Assembly (NCBI RefSeq): GCF_002127325.2
Contig: NC_035435.2
Coordinates: 133,278,904-133,342,903, forward strand
Origin: Helianthus annuus
Taxonomy: Eukaryota > Streptophyta > Magnoliopsida > Asterales > Asteraceae
DNA length: 64,000 nucleotides
Direction of reading: 5' to 3'
Part shown: in pieces, positions 18,787-30,223 of the stretch
How positions within the stretch are numbered: position 1 is the stretch's first letter
Layout of the letters: each line of letters begins with the position of its first letter
The notes under the pieces: model-generated
Told to the model about the DNA's origin: nothing
Seen by the model: the letters and a program-made list of their open reading frames with translations, nothing else
Databases searched by the model: none
Made by a program: the position numbers and the translations under genes

Positions 18787-21235
18787 TCTATACTATATTA
18801 TAAAGCATTTCTGAAGGATACCGGCAAAATTTAAGTAATTACAATATTTTATGCTTATGATACAACAACTTAATGGGGTTAATAAATAGGCACAATGGTC
18901 TTTTAACATGGGTTAAATGATTTTATAAATATAAATTAACAATTGAAGTATTCTTAAATACAATTAAATTGATAAAATAAATGTAGACAAAATGATAATA
19001 AAAATGAATTCGAAGGGTTAAATAAATGTAGAAAAATGATAATAAAAAAGAATTCAAAGAGTTGTCTACATTGTTTCCTAACGATCGAATTTAATTTCAA
19101 CAAATCAGCTGAAGAGTTGCGATCTTGATGCTTACTTATATTTAAACCCTTCCCTAAGTCATGCAAACCTCACAATATGGGTTCTCATTATTTCCCATCT
19201 CTTCTCCTAAACTAATAATCCAACTCTGTACTTTCGTTGTCCCTTCACCCCTCTCTCATTTTATAATGTTGAGCATCATGCATCTGTCTCATGTCTTACA
19301 TTCATTTATTCACTCAACATCAACCAATGATGAACACCAACATTCCTGCCCATATAACACCACGAGATCATGGTACATGTTTTGATAACTACTCAATCTC
19401 TACTGATTTATTGATTCATGATAATAACATGATATATCTTACATTACATTAAATGGTTTTTACAATATTATGGTTTTTAAAATTCCAAGGTCTGTTAGCG
19501 ATGATGTGGAGTGCTAATGTGACTGGAATTTAAGGATGGAAAGTGTTGGCTTTGAAGATGGTGTTGAGATATCGAAACGTGATCTGGTTCCGGGTACTTT
19601 CATGCTTTCGCAACCAATGGTTGTTTAAATTGGTTTCGCCTGAAAAGTTTATCAACCGATGGTCCACGTGGTTCTTTTTGTGTAATAAAGTCATTTTCTC
19701 TCTTAAAAAACAGACTATTGCAACCAATATTTGCTAAATGCACATTAGCGACAAATTTGCAACTAAGAATTAAACCGATTGCAAAATTAGCTAATGCTTG
19801 CGACCAAAAACGATAATTGTTTTGTTTAAAAACTAGCGAAGATGAAACCCAAATTATTGTCACTAAAAGCACTCACAAAATGTCCACTGGTCGCAAAGTA
19901 GTAGCAAATTTGATTTGCGCATGAAGGTTTAGCAACATTTTTTGAGTTATGAATGTCATCTTACCCTTTACTTTATTCTTCTTCTATTGTTTGGACATAA
20001 ATGAGACTCAGATTTGGTAGAAGCAAGGCACATCAAACATCTTGATGAAAACCTCAACATCATAAAATTAAGATTTGGGGAGCACAGGAAGCCGTTTTTT
20101 TTGTAATTAACCGCGAGTTCATCGTGTACGAGAGACAAGAAACAACGGGTGTTGAACTCTGGTAAATGATCAAGGAATGGATTGTACTTATTTTTCGTTA
20201 TAAAGGTGTTAGTATAGTTTGATCTCAAAGTTTGAAGGATATTGGTATGAAGGTGGTACCATAGCCTCATTGCCAAAAGAAATGACAACAGAATATTCAA
20301 TAAGAAATGGTATTACAGCCTGTAAATCACAAGCACACCTGCTACGATTCGCCGAATCCCTGTACTACCACATCGATGGGTTCAAATCTTTTAATTAGAT
20401 AATCCAATTCATTTTTTATAAGAAGCGTCAAAGATAATTTATTTAAAGTTTAATATAAATTAAATTTTGTATAGTGGCACATATAATTCGATTCGATCAG
20501 CCTTACTTTACCATTATCTTTGTATTTGGTCTTTGTTTAAATTTTATTCAATATCATTTAGTAATTCTTATTTGTTTTTCTTTTTTTTTAATTTTAGTAT
20601 TTAAAAACTTTGGGATACGAATGAGCCAGTTTTCATCTTAGACCCCTATGAGGTTTAACCATTTGAAATTTAAAACGTGTTGATATAATTGTGATTCGAT
20701 TGGATATGTTTCTATTGTAGTATTTGGATTGAATTGACTGTTGCAATTTAATAATCGTCAGTTATAGTTCGTTTTTTGAATATAGAGAAACACTGACTTA
20801 TTTAAGGTGCTTGATTTGGGTGAATAGTAGCAATATAAACTGCTATTGTAATTTGGTGTGATATTCAATTCAGTATCAGCAACCTAATCAAATTGTGCCC
20901 TAAACATAGAGTAAATGTGTTCACCAGCAATGTAATAATATGTGTTAAAGTAAGGCTGATCTAACCATTATCCCTGTAATGTATGTTTTTAGACTTGACA
21001 TACATGTTTGTTCTTAAACAGATTCCGCAAACAAAGTTTCCTGTGCTATGCACGCCTTAAATTTTGTGTGGCCGGCTTATGGTACAAGCTCTTATCACGT
21101 TTTGTATGGCTTCTCTTACATTGTCTTTTGGCTAATTATCTTTTATCCATACATAAACATTTTCCCCGAACGCACAACAAAATAAAGGACAGTAACTGTT
21201 GGTCATACCGTGCATCGCACGGGCCTACCTTCTAG
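18787..21235 (+). mobile_element. Non-autonomous Helitron, 2.45 kb
   Basis: The left end is A|TCTATACTATATTATAAAG and the right end is CTAG|T, so the insertion lies between A and T as Helitrons require. A hairpin CCGTGC-ATC-GCACGG (21208-21222) stands 9 nt before the CTAG end. No Rep/helicase frame is present; the interior holds only small frames, so it must be mobilised in trans. I did not recognise a captured host exon. Confidence 0.8.
21208..21222 (+). other. 3'-terminal hairpin of the Helitron
   Basis: A 6-bp stem (CCGTGC/GCACGG) with an ATC loop precedes the CTAG terminus by 9 nt. This is the Helitron termination signal for rolling-circle transfer. Confidence 0.8.
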
Positions 21236-21681
21236 TTTAACAAAAAAAAAATTACGTACATATTCCACTATTTAAAATTGGAGCATAAATTGGTATTTAT
21301 AACGTTCAAAATCGGTCTTTGTTAAGTTACATCACACATACAACTAAATCTCTTTTAATTCATTCTTTTTTTATTATCTAGTCACTGGTATAGATCTTCA
21401 AATAAAATTCAAAACTAGCAATGATATTAACACATAAGTCCAAAAAAGATGAACTAGGGTTTCATTTTCATACAACAAGGACTACTTAAGAAAGCTAATC
21501 AACAAACACATTTCAATCACTAACCGGTGATTCCTTAAGAACAAAAACATTCAAACCACTTACAACTATTATCAATCAACAAACACATGCATTACATTTC
21601 TGTCAACTACAAACACACACTATCAAACTTCTTGAGTTAAGAAATCATCACAATCTGTAAACATATGATCAAACACGCATC
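21236..21681. other. Probable 3' flank of the minus-strand polyQ gene
   Basis: AT-rich sequence without reading frames or repeat ends. It lies directly downstream of the gene at 21682-22263 and probably contains its 3' UTR; no clear polyadenylation signal was chosen. Confidence 0.4.
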
Positions 21682-22263
21682 TTACGGCAGATTTCGGCTA
21701 CCTGCATCATCAGGAACAGGACGGTTGAACATCTTCTTCCACAAAAAGAACTCTTTCCTCTGATACTTCGGCACCGACTCCTCACGCATGTCCTTGAATT
21801 TGTCCCTCACATGTTCGATTTTGGCTTTCCATCCACGTCGATTTCCAACACCCATACCTATATGATATCCCCAGTAGAACTTCATCTCGTAGCTATCCTC
21901 AACCGGGTTTGATCCGCATACAAACTCATGGTCTTCAAGTTCTTCATACACGGCAATGTCTGAGAGAAAAACTGGTTCGATTTCTTCTTCTTCGTCGTCG
22001 TCTTCTTCTTCTTCTTCGTCTTGTTGTTGATGTTGTTGTTGTTGCTGCTGCTGCTGTTGTCGTAGTAGTTCTAGTTGTTGTTGTACGTGTACGCTATTGG
22101 CGGTGTCTTTGGTTTCTTCATTAGAGCTGTAAGAAACGGGGTCAGTGTGAGGGCGTTTGGGTGAAGGGGGGGCGGAGGAAGTGTCGGTGTCTTTTCTTTT
22201 GTTTCCGGCGGGGTTTTTTGTGTGGTGTGAGGGTGTGGAAGAAGAGCCAACTGGTTCCGACAT
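21682..22263 (-). CDS. 193-residue polyglutamine/acidic protein, unknown function
   Basis: A single-exon frame runs from ATG at 22263 to TAA at 21684-21682. Residues 1-50 are Ser/Pro-rich with two basic patches (NKRKD at 21-25, SPKRP at 34-38) that could be nuclear localisation signals. Residues about 61-81 are a polyQ stretch with leucines, 82-95 are almost pure D/E, and 96-193 form a compositionally normal C-terminal domain with many aromatic residues (MKFYWGYHIGMG, KEFFLWKKMF). I do not recognise the family. The ordinary C-terminal domain and the lack of transposon motifs make it the best host-gene candidate; it might also be a captured fragment. CAG-type codons in the tract may vary in length between alleles. 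Confidence 0.6.
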   Translation of the reverse strand: MSEPVGSSSTPSHHTKNPAGNKRKDTDTSSAPPSPKRPHTDPVSYSSNEETKDTANSVHVQQQLELLRQQQQQQQQQHQQQDEEEEEDDDEEEEIEPVFLSDIAVYEELEDHEFVCGSNPVEDSYEMKFYWGYHIGMGVGNRRGWKAKIEHVRDKFKDMREESVPKYQRKEFFLWKKMFNRPVPDDAGSRNLP

Positions 22264-22592
22264 TAGAGATGATCAATGGAGAGTTCTGAAGGTGGGTTTC
22301 AATGGAGATCAAGAGATTAGTGAAGGTGGGTTTCAAATGAGGGAGATTAGTTGTTGGTTAAGTGATTATGAGGTAGGTTTGGTTGTATTTAAACAGGCGC
22401 TGATCAAGATTCATATAACCGTTTTAGAATCTTGTGAGGATTTAGAAATATTGTTAAACCGGTTGACAGTTGGAATCTAATCAATAAAAGTTAGTTATTG
22501 TAGATTTGACATGTGATAATTAAGTAAAAAAAGTTGAGAAGAAATGGTAGACACACATTCTTGTCAAAATAGAAATTTAATAAAGAGTGATT
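22264..22592. other. Upstream region of the polyQ gene
   Basis: This should hold the promoter and 5' UTR of the minus-strand gene. I saw no convincing TATA box in it. Confidence 0.35.
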
Positions 22593-23005
22593 TGAAGTGT
22601 TATCCTTTATCTTTATATTCGTTTTCAGACACTGTCCTTTATGTTTAAAATTGACGCGTTTTGTCTTTTATGTTTTCATATCATACACGTTTTGTTCTTT
22701 AGGCCTAACGCAGTTAGTTTTTTTTAGTTAAATTTGGTCATATGTTTTGCAAATGAGGGTATTTTTGTCAATTCAAAGGTAAGTTCAACGTCAGATTTAC
22801 AACTCAAAGCTTCTGCAACCTTGAATTGTCAAAAATGCCCTAATGTGCAAAGCACATGACCAAATTTAACTGAAAAAACTAACTGGGTTGGGCCTAAAGG
22901 ACAAAACATGTATGATATGAAAACATAAATGACAAAACTCGTCAATTTTGAACATAAAGGACAGCGCCTGAAAATGGGTATAAAGATAAAAGACAATTCT
23001 TGAAA
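22593..23005. mobile_element. Foldback MITE, about 410 bp
   Basis: The left arm (22593 to about 22780) and right arm (about 22830-23005) are imperfect reverse complements sharing CTGTCCTTTATGTT and TTAGGCC/GGCCTAA blocks. The arms make up almost the whole element. A target duplication could not be set with confidence. Confidence 0.7.
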
Positions 23006-23027
23006 TTCAATAAATTTTTAATAAATA

Positions 23028-23402
23028 GTTAAATGTCATTTTAGTCTATGTGGTTTGTCCCATTTTGTCAATTTAGTCCAAAGTTGTTATTTTTCTCCTG
23101 TGGTTCTAAAAAGTTTTCATCGTTGCCATTTTCGTTCACTGGGTTAACTTCATACATTTTTTCTGTTAACGAGAAGGACAATTCTGTCATTTTATATGGG
23201 CGAATTGGCCTTCTAGTTAACAGAATTACATATAAAATAACTTAATTGCCCTTCTCGTTAACAGAAAAAATGAATGAAATTAATCCAGTGGACTAAAATG
23301 GCAATGGTAAAAATTTTTTGTACCCACCAACGAAAATGAAACATTTAGACTAAAGTGGTAAAATGAACCAAACCATAGTGACTAAAATGACATTTAACTC
23401 TT
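23028..23402. mobile_element. MULE-like MITE, 375 bp, with 9-bp target duplication
   Basis: Ends GTTAAATGTCATTTTAGTC and GACTAAAATGACATTTAAC are inverted, followed by further complementary sequence inward (GTTAACGAGAAGG/CCTTCTCGTTAAC). TAATAAATA flanks both sides (23019-23027 and 23403-23411), a 9-bp duplication as made by Mutator-type transposases. Confidence 0.75.
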
Positions 23403-23411
23403 TAATAAATA

Positions 23412-23781
23412 TTGTGGCATTCATTCTTAAATGATCAAGAATGTCTCAAGGAATGCAACCACCGTATAATTTTCTGTACGTAACACTTTGATTGTGATAT
23501 AAGAGACATCTACATAACCGCAACTCCACTGTTCTCTTCCATTACTTTGATATTTTGTTTTACATAAAACTTCTGATATGTAATTTGAATGAAACTATCG
23601 CATTTTTGTGTGTATGCACTAATATTAAAATTGTAATTTGAGCCTAGTTTGACTTTTATCAAGTCTTTTTTTTTATATTCGGACAATCGACCAACCAAGG
23701 CTTTAAAACATCTTAAAAATGGCGATAAGTGTATTGACGGGTCAAATGGGAGGAAAGTGGGTTGTATTATATATGAGGCAT
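23412..23781. other. No recognisable feature
   Basis: Spacer between the second MITE and the probable CACTA left end. I see no coding or repeat signal. Confidence 0.5.
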
Positions 23782-24048
23782 GTCTACAAGAAAAAATCTC
23801 TAATACATGTCGTTGGAAAAAGTCTCATAGCCGCAAGCTAGTAGTTAAAGTTCAGTATGGCCATCAGGACAGAATACCTTTTAGCGACGACAGAAACTTT
23901 TTGAAAAACACATTAATTTAACAAAATTATTCAAAATAAATATTAAAATTAACCTTCCCGACATGTCGTTGGGAAAAGCTTTGTATTCAAATATTATTTT
24001 TTAATTAAACTAAATAAGAAATCCATAGTGATGACAAAATTTAGAAGA

Positions 24049-25258
24049 TCTATACTATATAATAAAAGAAACCTGTTTTGAGACACTTGTCATTCTCTCA
24101 TTTAATTGATTAAAATTATTAATAATACTAATAATAATAATATTTAATCTAAATTAATACAAATTCTTATTATTAATAATATTTAATCAAATCTAAAATC
24201 TAATCTAATACAAATTTTTATTATCAATAACATTTAATCTAACTACTATAATAAAAGAAACCAACTTTTGGACATGTATCATTCATTAAAAGTATCCTGA
24301 AATCTATACTTATCTTGTATTAACTAAATAAATAATAATTTAATATTAAATCTATCATACTTTTTTTTTTGAAAAGAAATCTATCATACTTTAATAAAAT
24401 ATTATTACACTTTTAATCACTAGAATATCAAATCAACTTTCTTACATCCTCCAAACCAAATGCTGAATTAACTATTTTAAAGTTACATGAATTGTCAAGT
24501 TGCCATGTAAATCCAAAAGTAGAAAAACTATTCATAAAAAAATAAAAAGAACTCTAGAAAAACTATCAATAATTAAAATAATCTTCAAGATATTGTTGAA
24601 ATCCAATACCAATGATAATATAACGAATTTAAATATCATTTTTGTAACCGTAAACATGTGAAGAGAAGTTTATTTAATTAATTGATGTAATGTAGGGTAG
24701 GAATAAGTTTTGCCGTTAAAAAGGTTAGATAACTTGATTATCGTTTTTAATAATTTATTAAAAATATAATTTTTTTATTATTTGGTATACAAAATTATAT
24801 TTATTCAACTCGTGTAAAACGCGGGGTTTTTAAAAATATGAATTTTTTTTATTATTTACTATACAATGTTACATTTATATAACCAGTGTAATACACGAAG
24901 TTTTTAAAGATATAACTTTTTTATCATTTGCTATGTAAAATTAGATTTATTCAACAAGTGTAATATGCAGAGTTTTTAAGGATGTGATTTTTTTATTATT
25001 TGGTAGATTAATTCAATCCGATTATACACGAGTTTTTTTAAGATACGACGTTTTTAATATTTAGAATACAAAATTACATTTATTTAATCTGTGTACTACA
25101 CATGGTTTTTAAAAATATATTTTTTTATTATTTGATGTATAAAATTACATTTATTTAACCCGTACAATATACGGGTTTCATAAAGATATAACTTTTTATT
25201 ATTTAATATATCAAATTACATTTATTCAACCCGTGTAATACACGGGGTTCTAACCTAG
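24049..25258 (+). mobile_element. Non-autonomous Helitron, 1.2 kb, with repeated 3' ends
   Basis: The left end is A|TCTATACTATATAATAAAAG and the right end is CTAG|T at 25255-25259. A hairpin CCCGTGT-AAT-ACACGGG (25230-25246) precedes the terminus by 8 nt. A second Helitron-like start (CTATAATAAAAGAAACC) lies near 24245. There is no Rep/helicase gene. Confidence 0.8.
24800..25258 (+). repeat. About seven tandem copies of the Helitron 3'-end module
   Basis: A unit of roughly 72-76 bp (TTTATTCAAC, hairpin-like half-sites around GTGTAA, GTTTTTAAAGATAT, then T/A-rich DNA) is repeated about seven times. The last copy, 25220-25258, carries the functional hairpin and CTAG. Internal copies have progressively degraded stems. 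Confidence 0.75.
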
Positions 25259-25433
25259 TATGACTATAAATAATAACTTTTAAATTAATTATTTTTCTTG
25301 ATAAAGTTATATACAAAACCCTTAGCCGGTTGAATACACTTTGCCCAGTTTCTATGATGGTGACGAAAACTTTGCTAAAGGCCAATTATATACCGACGAC
25401 ATTTCGTCGGACAAGGTTCAAAATTATTATTCA

Positions 25434-26218
25434 TGTTAGGATCTAAGGCTGTCTGTGATTGTGTTTGTTTGCATAAAACGAATAAGTGCAGCGGAAATGA
25501 GTAGCAAACTTTGTAAACACAAACAAAGGAAAGTGTAGATTGATAAACAATTGCTTTTCATTGAGTCAAAAGATTTACATAAAAGCAAAAGATTACAGTG
25601 CAGGCTTACAATCTAAACTCCCCCTCAGCCTGATATACCAGAGTTGGTTGCACAAGATGAAAGGATGAATTGAGGAGAAAAACTCACTCAAAACAATCAA
25701 GTGTAACAGTACAGAATACTGTCATACTTATAGGCAAACCAAACTACTGATATGCTTCAGCTGACGTCACCATGATAGTGACATTTAACGACCTAACAAA
25801 CTATAAATACTGTTCTATACAAACTACTGTTATGTAACATCTGATAATCACTAAAGTACAAAACATAAGGAAACTACTGCTTCACGTTCCACTGTTGTAG
25901 CCTTAGCACAGATGTTGAGTCTTCAGTGCTTTCTTCAAAGGTGATCAATCTTTGAGAGGGCAGTGCTTGAGTCTTCAGCAGTACTTAGGATACAGCAGTA
26001 GATAGAGCAACAGAGTTTGTCTTCAGCAGTTGTTAGATAATCATCAGAGTTTGGTTTATCAGTTGTTGTAGTTGAGCAGCACTTAACATTCATCAGCTGT
26101 TAGATAACCACTGTCAAGGGGAGAGATTAGAGTAAACTGCTGCTTATTAAGTGTCCACTGATGGGATCCGGTTTTGGCTTTACATTATCTGTTCCTCTGT
26201 TAGGGTTCAATCCCAACA
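25434..26218 (-). repeat. 3' LTR of the LARD-like element
   Basis: 785 bp, exactly the same length as its partner. It begins (minus) TGTTGGGATTGAACC. ACTTATAGG at 25727-25735 corresponds to the TATA box. Confidence 0.92.
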
Positions 26219-26230
26219 ATCTCCCCCTGG
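26219..26230 (-). promoter_or_regulatory. Polypurine tract of the LARD-like element
   Basis: The minus strand reads CCAGGGGGAGAT immediately before the 3' LTR. Confidence 0.75.
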
Positions 26231-26329
26231 AACAGATAATGCCAAAACCATTCCTTATTCAGGACCTTTATTACTCATCAAGAGTGCCCTAGCTTGTTCC
26301 TTAAATTCAGCTTCAAATTCTTTGGCACT

Positions 26330-29300
26330 CTAGTCATCTACATCCCTGCACAGTGAAAGCTTAAGGAGATCCTGCAAATCTTGAACACTAAGGCCTAGTG
26401 CTTCTTTCCTTGATATATGCTTCACCTCACCATTGGATCTGAGCAAAGTCAATACGTGGGTCTTTTGATCAGACTTCCACTTTAGTATTTTTGAATCCAA
26501 TGGGTTTCTTGGGAGAGATTTATTATCAGATGAGTTGAGGGATGATGGCCTTGAAAACACATGCAAACTCTCAGACATTCTTTTGAAAGCTTCTTCTATG
26601 ACTTTGTTTGCTGCAGCTATGTCTTCTGCAGTTTCTTGTCCAGTAAGCTCTTGTTTTTCATTGTCTATCATGCCTGTTGCAGTGTTTGGGGATGCAGGGC
26701 GGTTTAATACCTTCACAAAAAGGCTTTTAAGCTTTGATGAGCTATCTTCTTTCAGACCCATTTTCATGATGGTGTCTTTGAAGAACTCTGCTTCTTTTTC
26801 CTTGACCTCTTCTTCAGACATCTGTGTACCTTCTTCTTGATTTGAGACAAGAATAGGTTTGTATGCTGATTTTAGCATTGTTCTGAGGTTTTCAATTTGA
26901 TGTTCCATCTTCATCATTTGTTCTCTCTTCTTCCTTTTCTTCAGCCTCTCATAGGCTTCATCAGTTTGCTGCCTAGACCATTTTGATATGGTTTCAGCAG
27001 TATCTACTTTAGCATCCACTAACTCCTTCTTCTTTCCTTTATATTCAGCAGTGAGATCAGCAATGAGTCTTTTGTACTTACTCCAGTTTGGAGCAGTTTT
27101 CTTCTCTGAAGGATTATTTTTGATTCTTTGGATCCTTTCAGCCTCATGCTTCAAAGCTACTAAAGGCCATTCTTTAAACTGAGATTCTTCAGCAGGGTAG
27201 AACTTGTCTTTCATGATGAAGGCTAGAAGTTGTTCTCTCAATCTCTTCTTTTGATCAGCCTTTTCTTTGTCTAGCTCTTGTGCATATTCTTTCATCTGCT
27301 TAACCTTTGCAAGGTAGAACTCCAGTCTATTAGCAATGCCTTCTTCGCTTAGCCTTTCTTTCTCACTGTTGACCTTGGCTTTAACTTTAGCTTGCCTTGC
27401 CTTTATCTTGAGATAATCATTTATATCTTCTGGAGCTATGTAGCCAATGAGTGAGGAGAATTTTCTTTTTGAGGGATCTGTTTATGTATATAACTGCCTC
27501 ATCTCATTTTTGATGGCTTCAAGCTCTAGTGGATATTTTTCAGCATTTGGATCATGTATCCCTTCATCGGCAGTAATAGGCTTTCTTTTTCTGCTAAAGA
27601 GCCTTGGTTGAGATATAGGAAAGGATAGAGCAGTGGTGGATGGTTGACAAACAACTGATGAAACAACTGGTGTCTCAACTGCTGCTGTCATTACAACTGC
27701 TGATGTGTCAGCAGATGTCTTCTGCTTTTGAGCAGGGGTTATTGTGGCAGTTGTTTGGGAGGTGATCAGTGGTTGACTAGCAGTAGTTGAAACAACTTGT
27801 GTTTCAACCACTGTTGCCATAACAACAGATGTTGTAACATCTGTTGTCTTCTGTCTTTTAGCAGGGGGTGATGATGGTTTGGCTGTTTGTGATGGTAGGG
27901 GTGGTTTTTGTGTTGTAGACACAGGTGGTGGTGGTGGAACAGTAGTTGTGGTGGTGTGTGTTGGAGGTGTGTGTGTTGATGAGATAGCAGCTGTTTGGCT
28001 ACTGACAGCAGTTTTTGTAACTACTGTTGTATCAGCTGTTGAAGTTTTTGTGGTTTTGGGTTTTTCTGGTTCAAAGTATATCCCATCTTCTATACCTTTC
28101 TTTTTCAGCTTGGTTTTCTCCCCCTTTTTGGCATTATCTACCAGGGGTGTATCCATGAAGAAAATGGTAGATGGACCTTTCTCACTTTGAGCATTCTGTT
28201 GTATGCTGGCCTTTATAGCCTTGATGTCTGCTTGAGTGTCTTTGAACCGAGATTCCACTATGTTGGTCAGCATTTGTACTTGATTTGCGTGCTGTTTAGC
28301 AGCCATTTGTTGCTGATGTTCAAGCAATGGTTGGAGAATATTCCATAGCTCATTTGCAGCAAATGCTTGTGGAGCAGGTGCTTGAGCAGGAGGAGCAGAA
28401 GATTGGGCTATTTGAGCTTCTAACAGCTGCTGCACCATATCTTTTATTTCGGCAACAAAAGATTCTAGATTTTCAACTCTGGCCGTCAATTCATCGTATC
28501 TTGAATCATCACCTGATTTAACAGGATCATCTGAATCCCCACCAGTGGTGGTTGTATCAATGTGTGACTTAGGAGCTGTAGCCCAAAAGTCATCCATTGA
28601 TGCCCCTTTTTCTTGGTACTGGGGACTTCTTTCTTCGGCACTCGATAATCCTTTGATGTTACCAGCAGTTAAAGATAACTCACTGGTGGTTACCGATGTT
28701 GCCATGGAAGAAATTGCCTTCAAGGGAGTCTTAGTTATGTAACAACTGTCCAACTGAAGATCTGTTGATCCATCCCTTGTAGTTGCTGCTCCACTTGAAC
28801 TACCACCGAGAGTTACTTGTAACTCAGGGGGTGTAACCTCCTCAGCTGTTGCTGGGATAGCAGAGGTAAGTGCATCAGACCCAGTCACTTGTGGAGGTAT
28901 ACTCTCAGAAATGGGTGATAGAGAGGAACTGGTTTTTGTCTGTGCCATATCAACTACATGCAACAGGGGTATTATTGATTATGGCAATATTATTGGTGAG
29001 GGTTTGGGTGTTGAAAGAGACATGTCCTTGGGATCAGGACTGTGGAAGATGGATCCGAGTGGATACAGAGCTTCATAATGCGGTGTCCCTGTGCTTACAA
29101 CTTGATCCTTTTGTGAGGATGCAAGAGGAGTTTGAGGCTGGGGTTGAGATCTTTCTACCAACTGCTGTGAGGAAGTAGCAGCAGTGGTTTCTGGTGACTT
29201 TTGTGCTGTCACTGGCAGTTGCTCTAGGATCTCATCTTCCAGAGTTGCCTTTGTTTTGGGTTTGGTGGGTTTTCTGGATGGTTTTCTTTTGGTCTTTTTG

Positions 29301-30223
29301 GTGGTGGCAGGTGTGGGTTTCAGAGCAGTGGGTGTGCTACTCTGATCACCTGGAGCAGTGGGCTCAGCAGTGGTTTCTTGAGGGTCAGTGGCAGTTTCTA
29401 AAATCTGCTCTGCCTCTTTTGTTTTTAATTTTATTGGTGTCATCATTCTTGAAAGAGTTTCTATTGTTAAACAGTTTATTTTGAATGAGACACCTTGTTT
29501 GGGCACTTCTGCCTCTTTCTCGACAAATTTTTGTTCAAAATAGTAACTTAGAAACCTCGGAAAGAGCAGAAATGCCTTATTATCAACATTCTTTACCAAA
29601 TTATCAAAAATTTCCTGGGAGTAGTTAAAGTTTTTATCGTTCAAAATTGCATACCCCATACATTGAATTTTTGTTGGTATTTCATTAAAAGACGTTGATT
29701 TATTTGAGACACACATTAGTAATGTGTGAAATAAAAATCTGGGTGCAGGAGGAAAGTAGCCTTTTTGTAAGGTATCCTTTTTAGGTTCCTCTGCATAGCC
29801 CCTGTTTGTGAAATCCTTTTTCAACTCGTCTTTTGAAAATGATGTTTTTCCATTTAAATCATCGAGTTTAAAGATTTCAGAGATGGATTTTGGTGAGATT
29901 TGTACCTTCTTACCCTGTATCGAGGAGTTGATGGCGGCGATGATATCTCCTTGTTTTTCAAGGGTGGCATTTTTCCAGAACTCTCTCTGGATATCAAGGT
30001 AAATGGGAGCATCTGCTGTTATCAAAGTTTTGTACTTTGAAGCAGATAGAAGGTCAAGGATGGAGTCGAAGGTGTGATTATCGGTAGGTTTTGTGAGTAT
30101 ACCTACATAGTTGTGTTGAGATTTGTAGCGAATCTCCGGTGTTTCAGAGGCCATTTGAGTGGCTTCTGCTGTTTCGGAGGAAGATGATGGTTTTGATTTT
30201 GTTTTCGATTTTGGTTTCGTCAT
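26330..30223 (-). pseudogene. Very long extra ORF (about 1,297 codons) with two in-frame TAA stops
   Basis: Three frames (30223-28979, 28963-27482, 27295-26330) lie in the same phase and are separated only by TAA at 28979-28981 and TAA at 27482-27484. The sequence between them stays open. The first part (about residues 25-250) is a globular domain that, from memory, resembles the conserved protein downstream of pol in Asteraceae SIRE-like elements (HNYVGILTK, PIYLDIQREFW, FNYSQEIFDNLVKNV). The middle is Ser/Thr/Pro-rich with a short coiled coil (ELTARVENLESFVAEI) and basic patches. The last third is highly charged and probably coiled coil. It may be structural or envelope-like, but no signal peptide or membrane span is evident. 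Confidence 0.7.

Noticed and set aside
21909..22124. Plus-strand frame with poly-Val/Leu opposite the polyQ gene
   Set aside because: It is the reverse reading of the glutamine and acidic codon tracts.
27879..28190. Plus-strand frames opposite the LARD-like ORF (for example Gly/Val-rich 103 codons)
   Set aside because: They are antisense readings of Thr/Pro-rich codons with no independent support.
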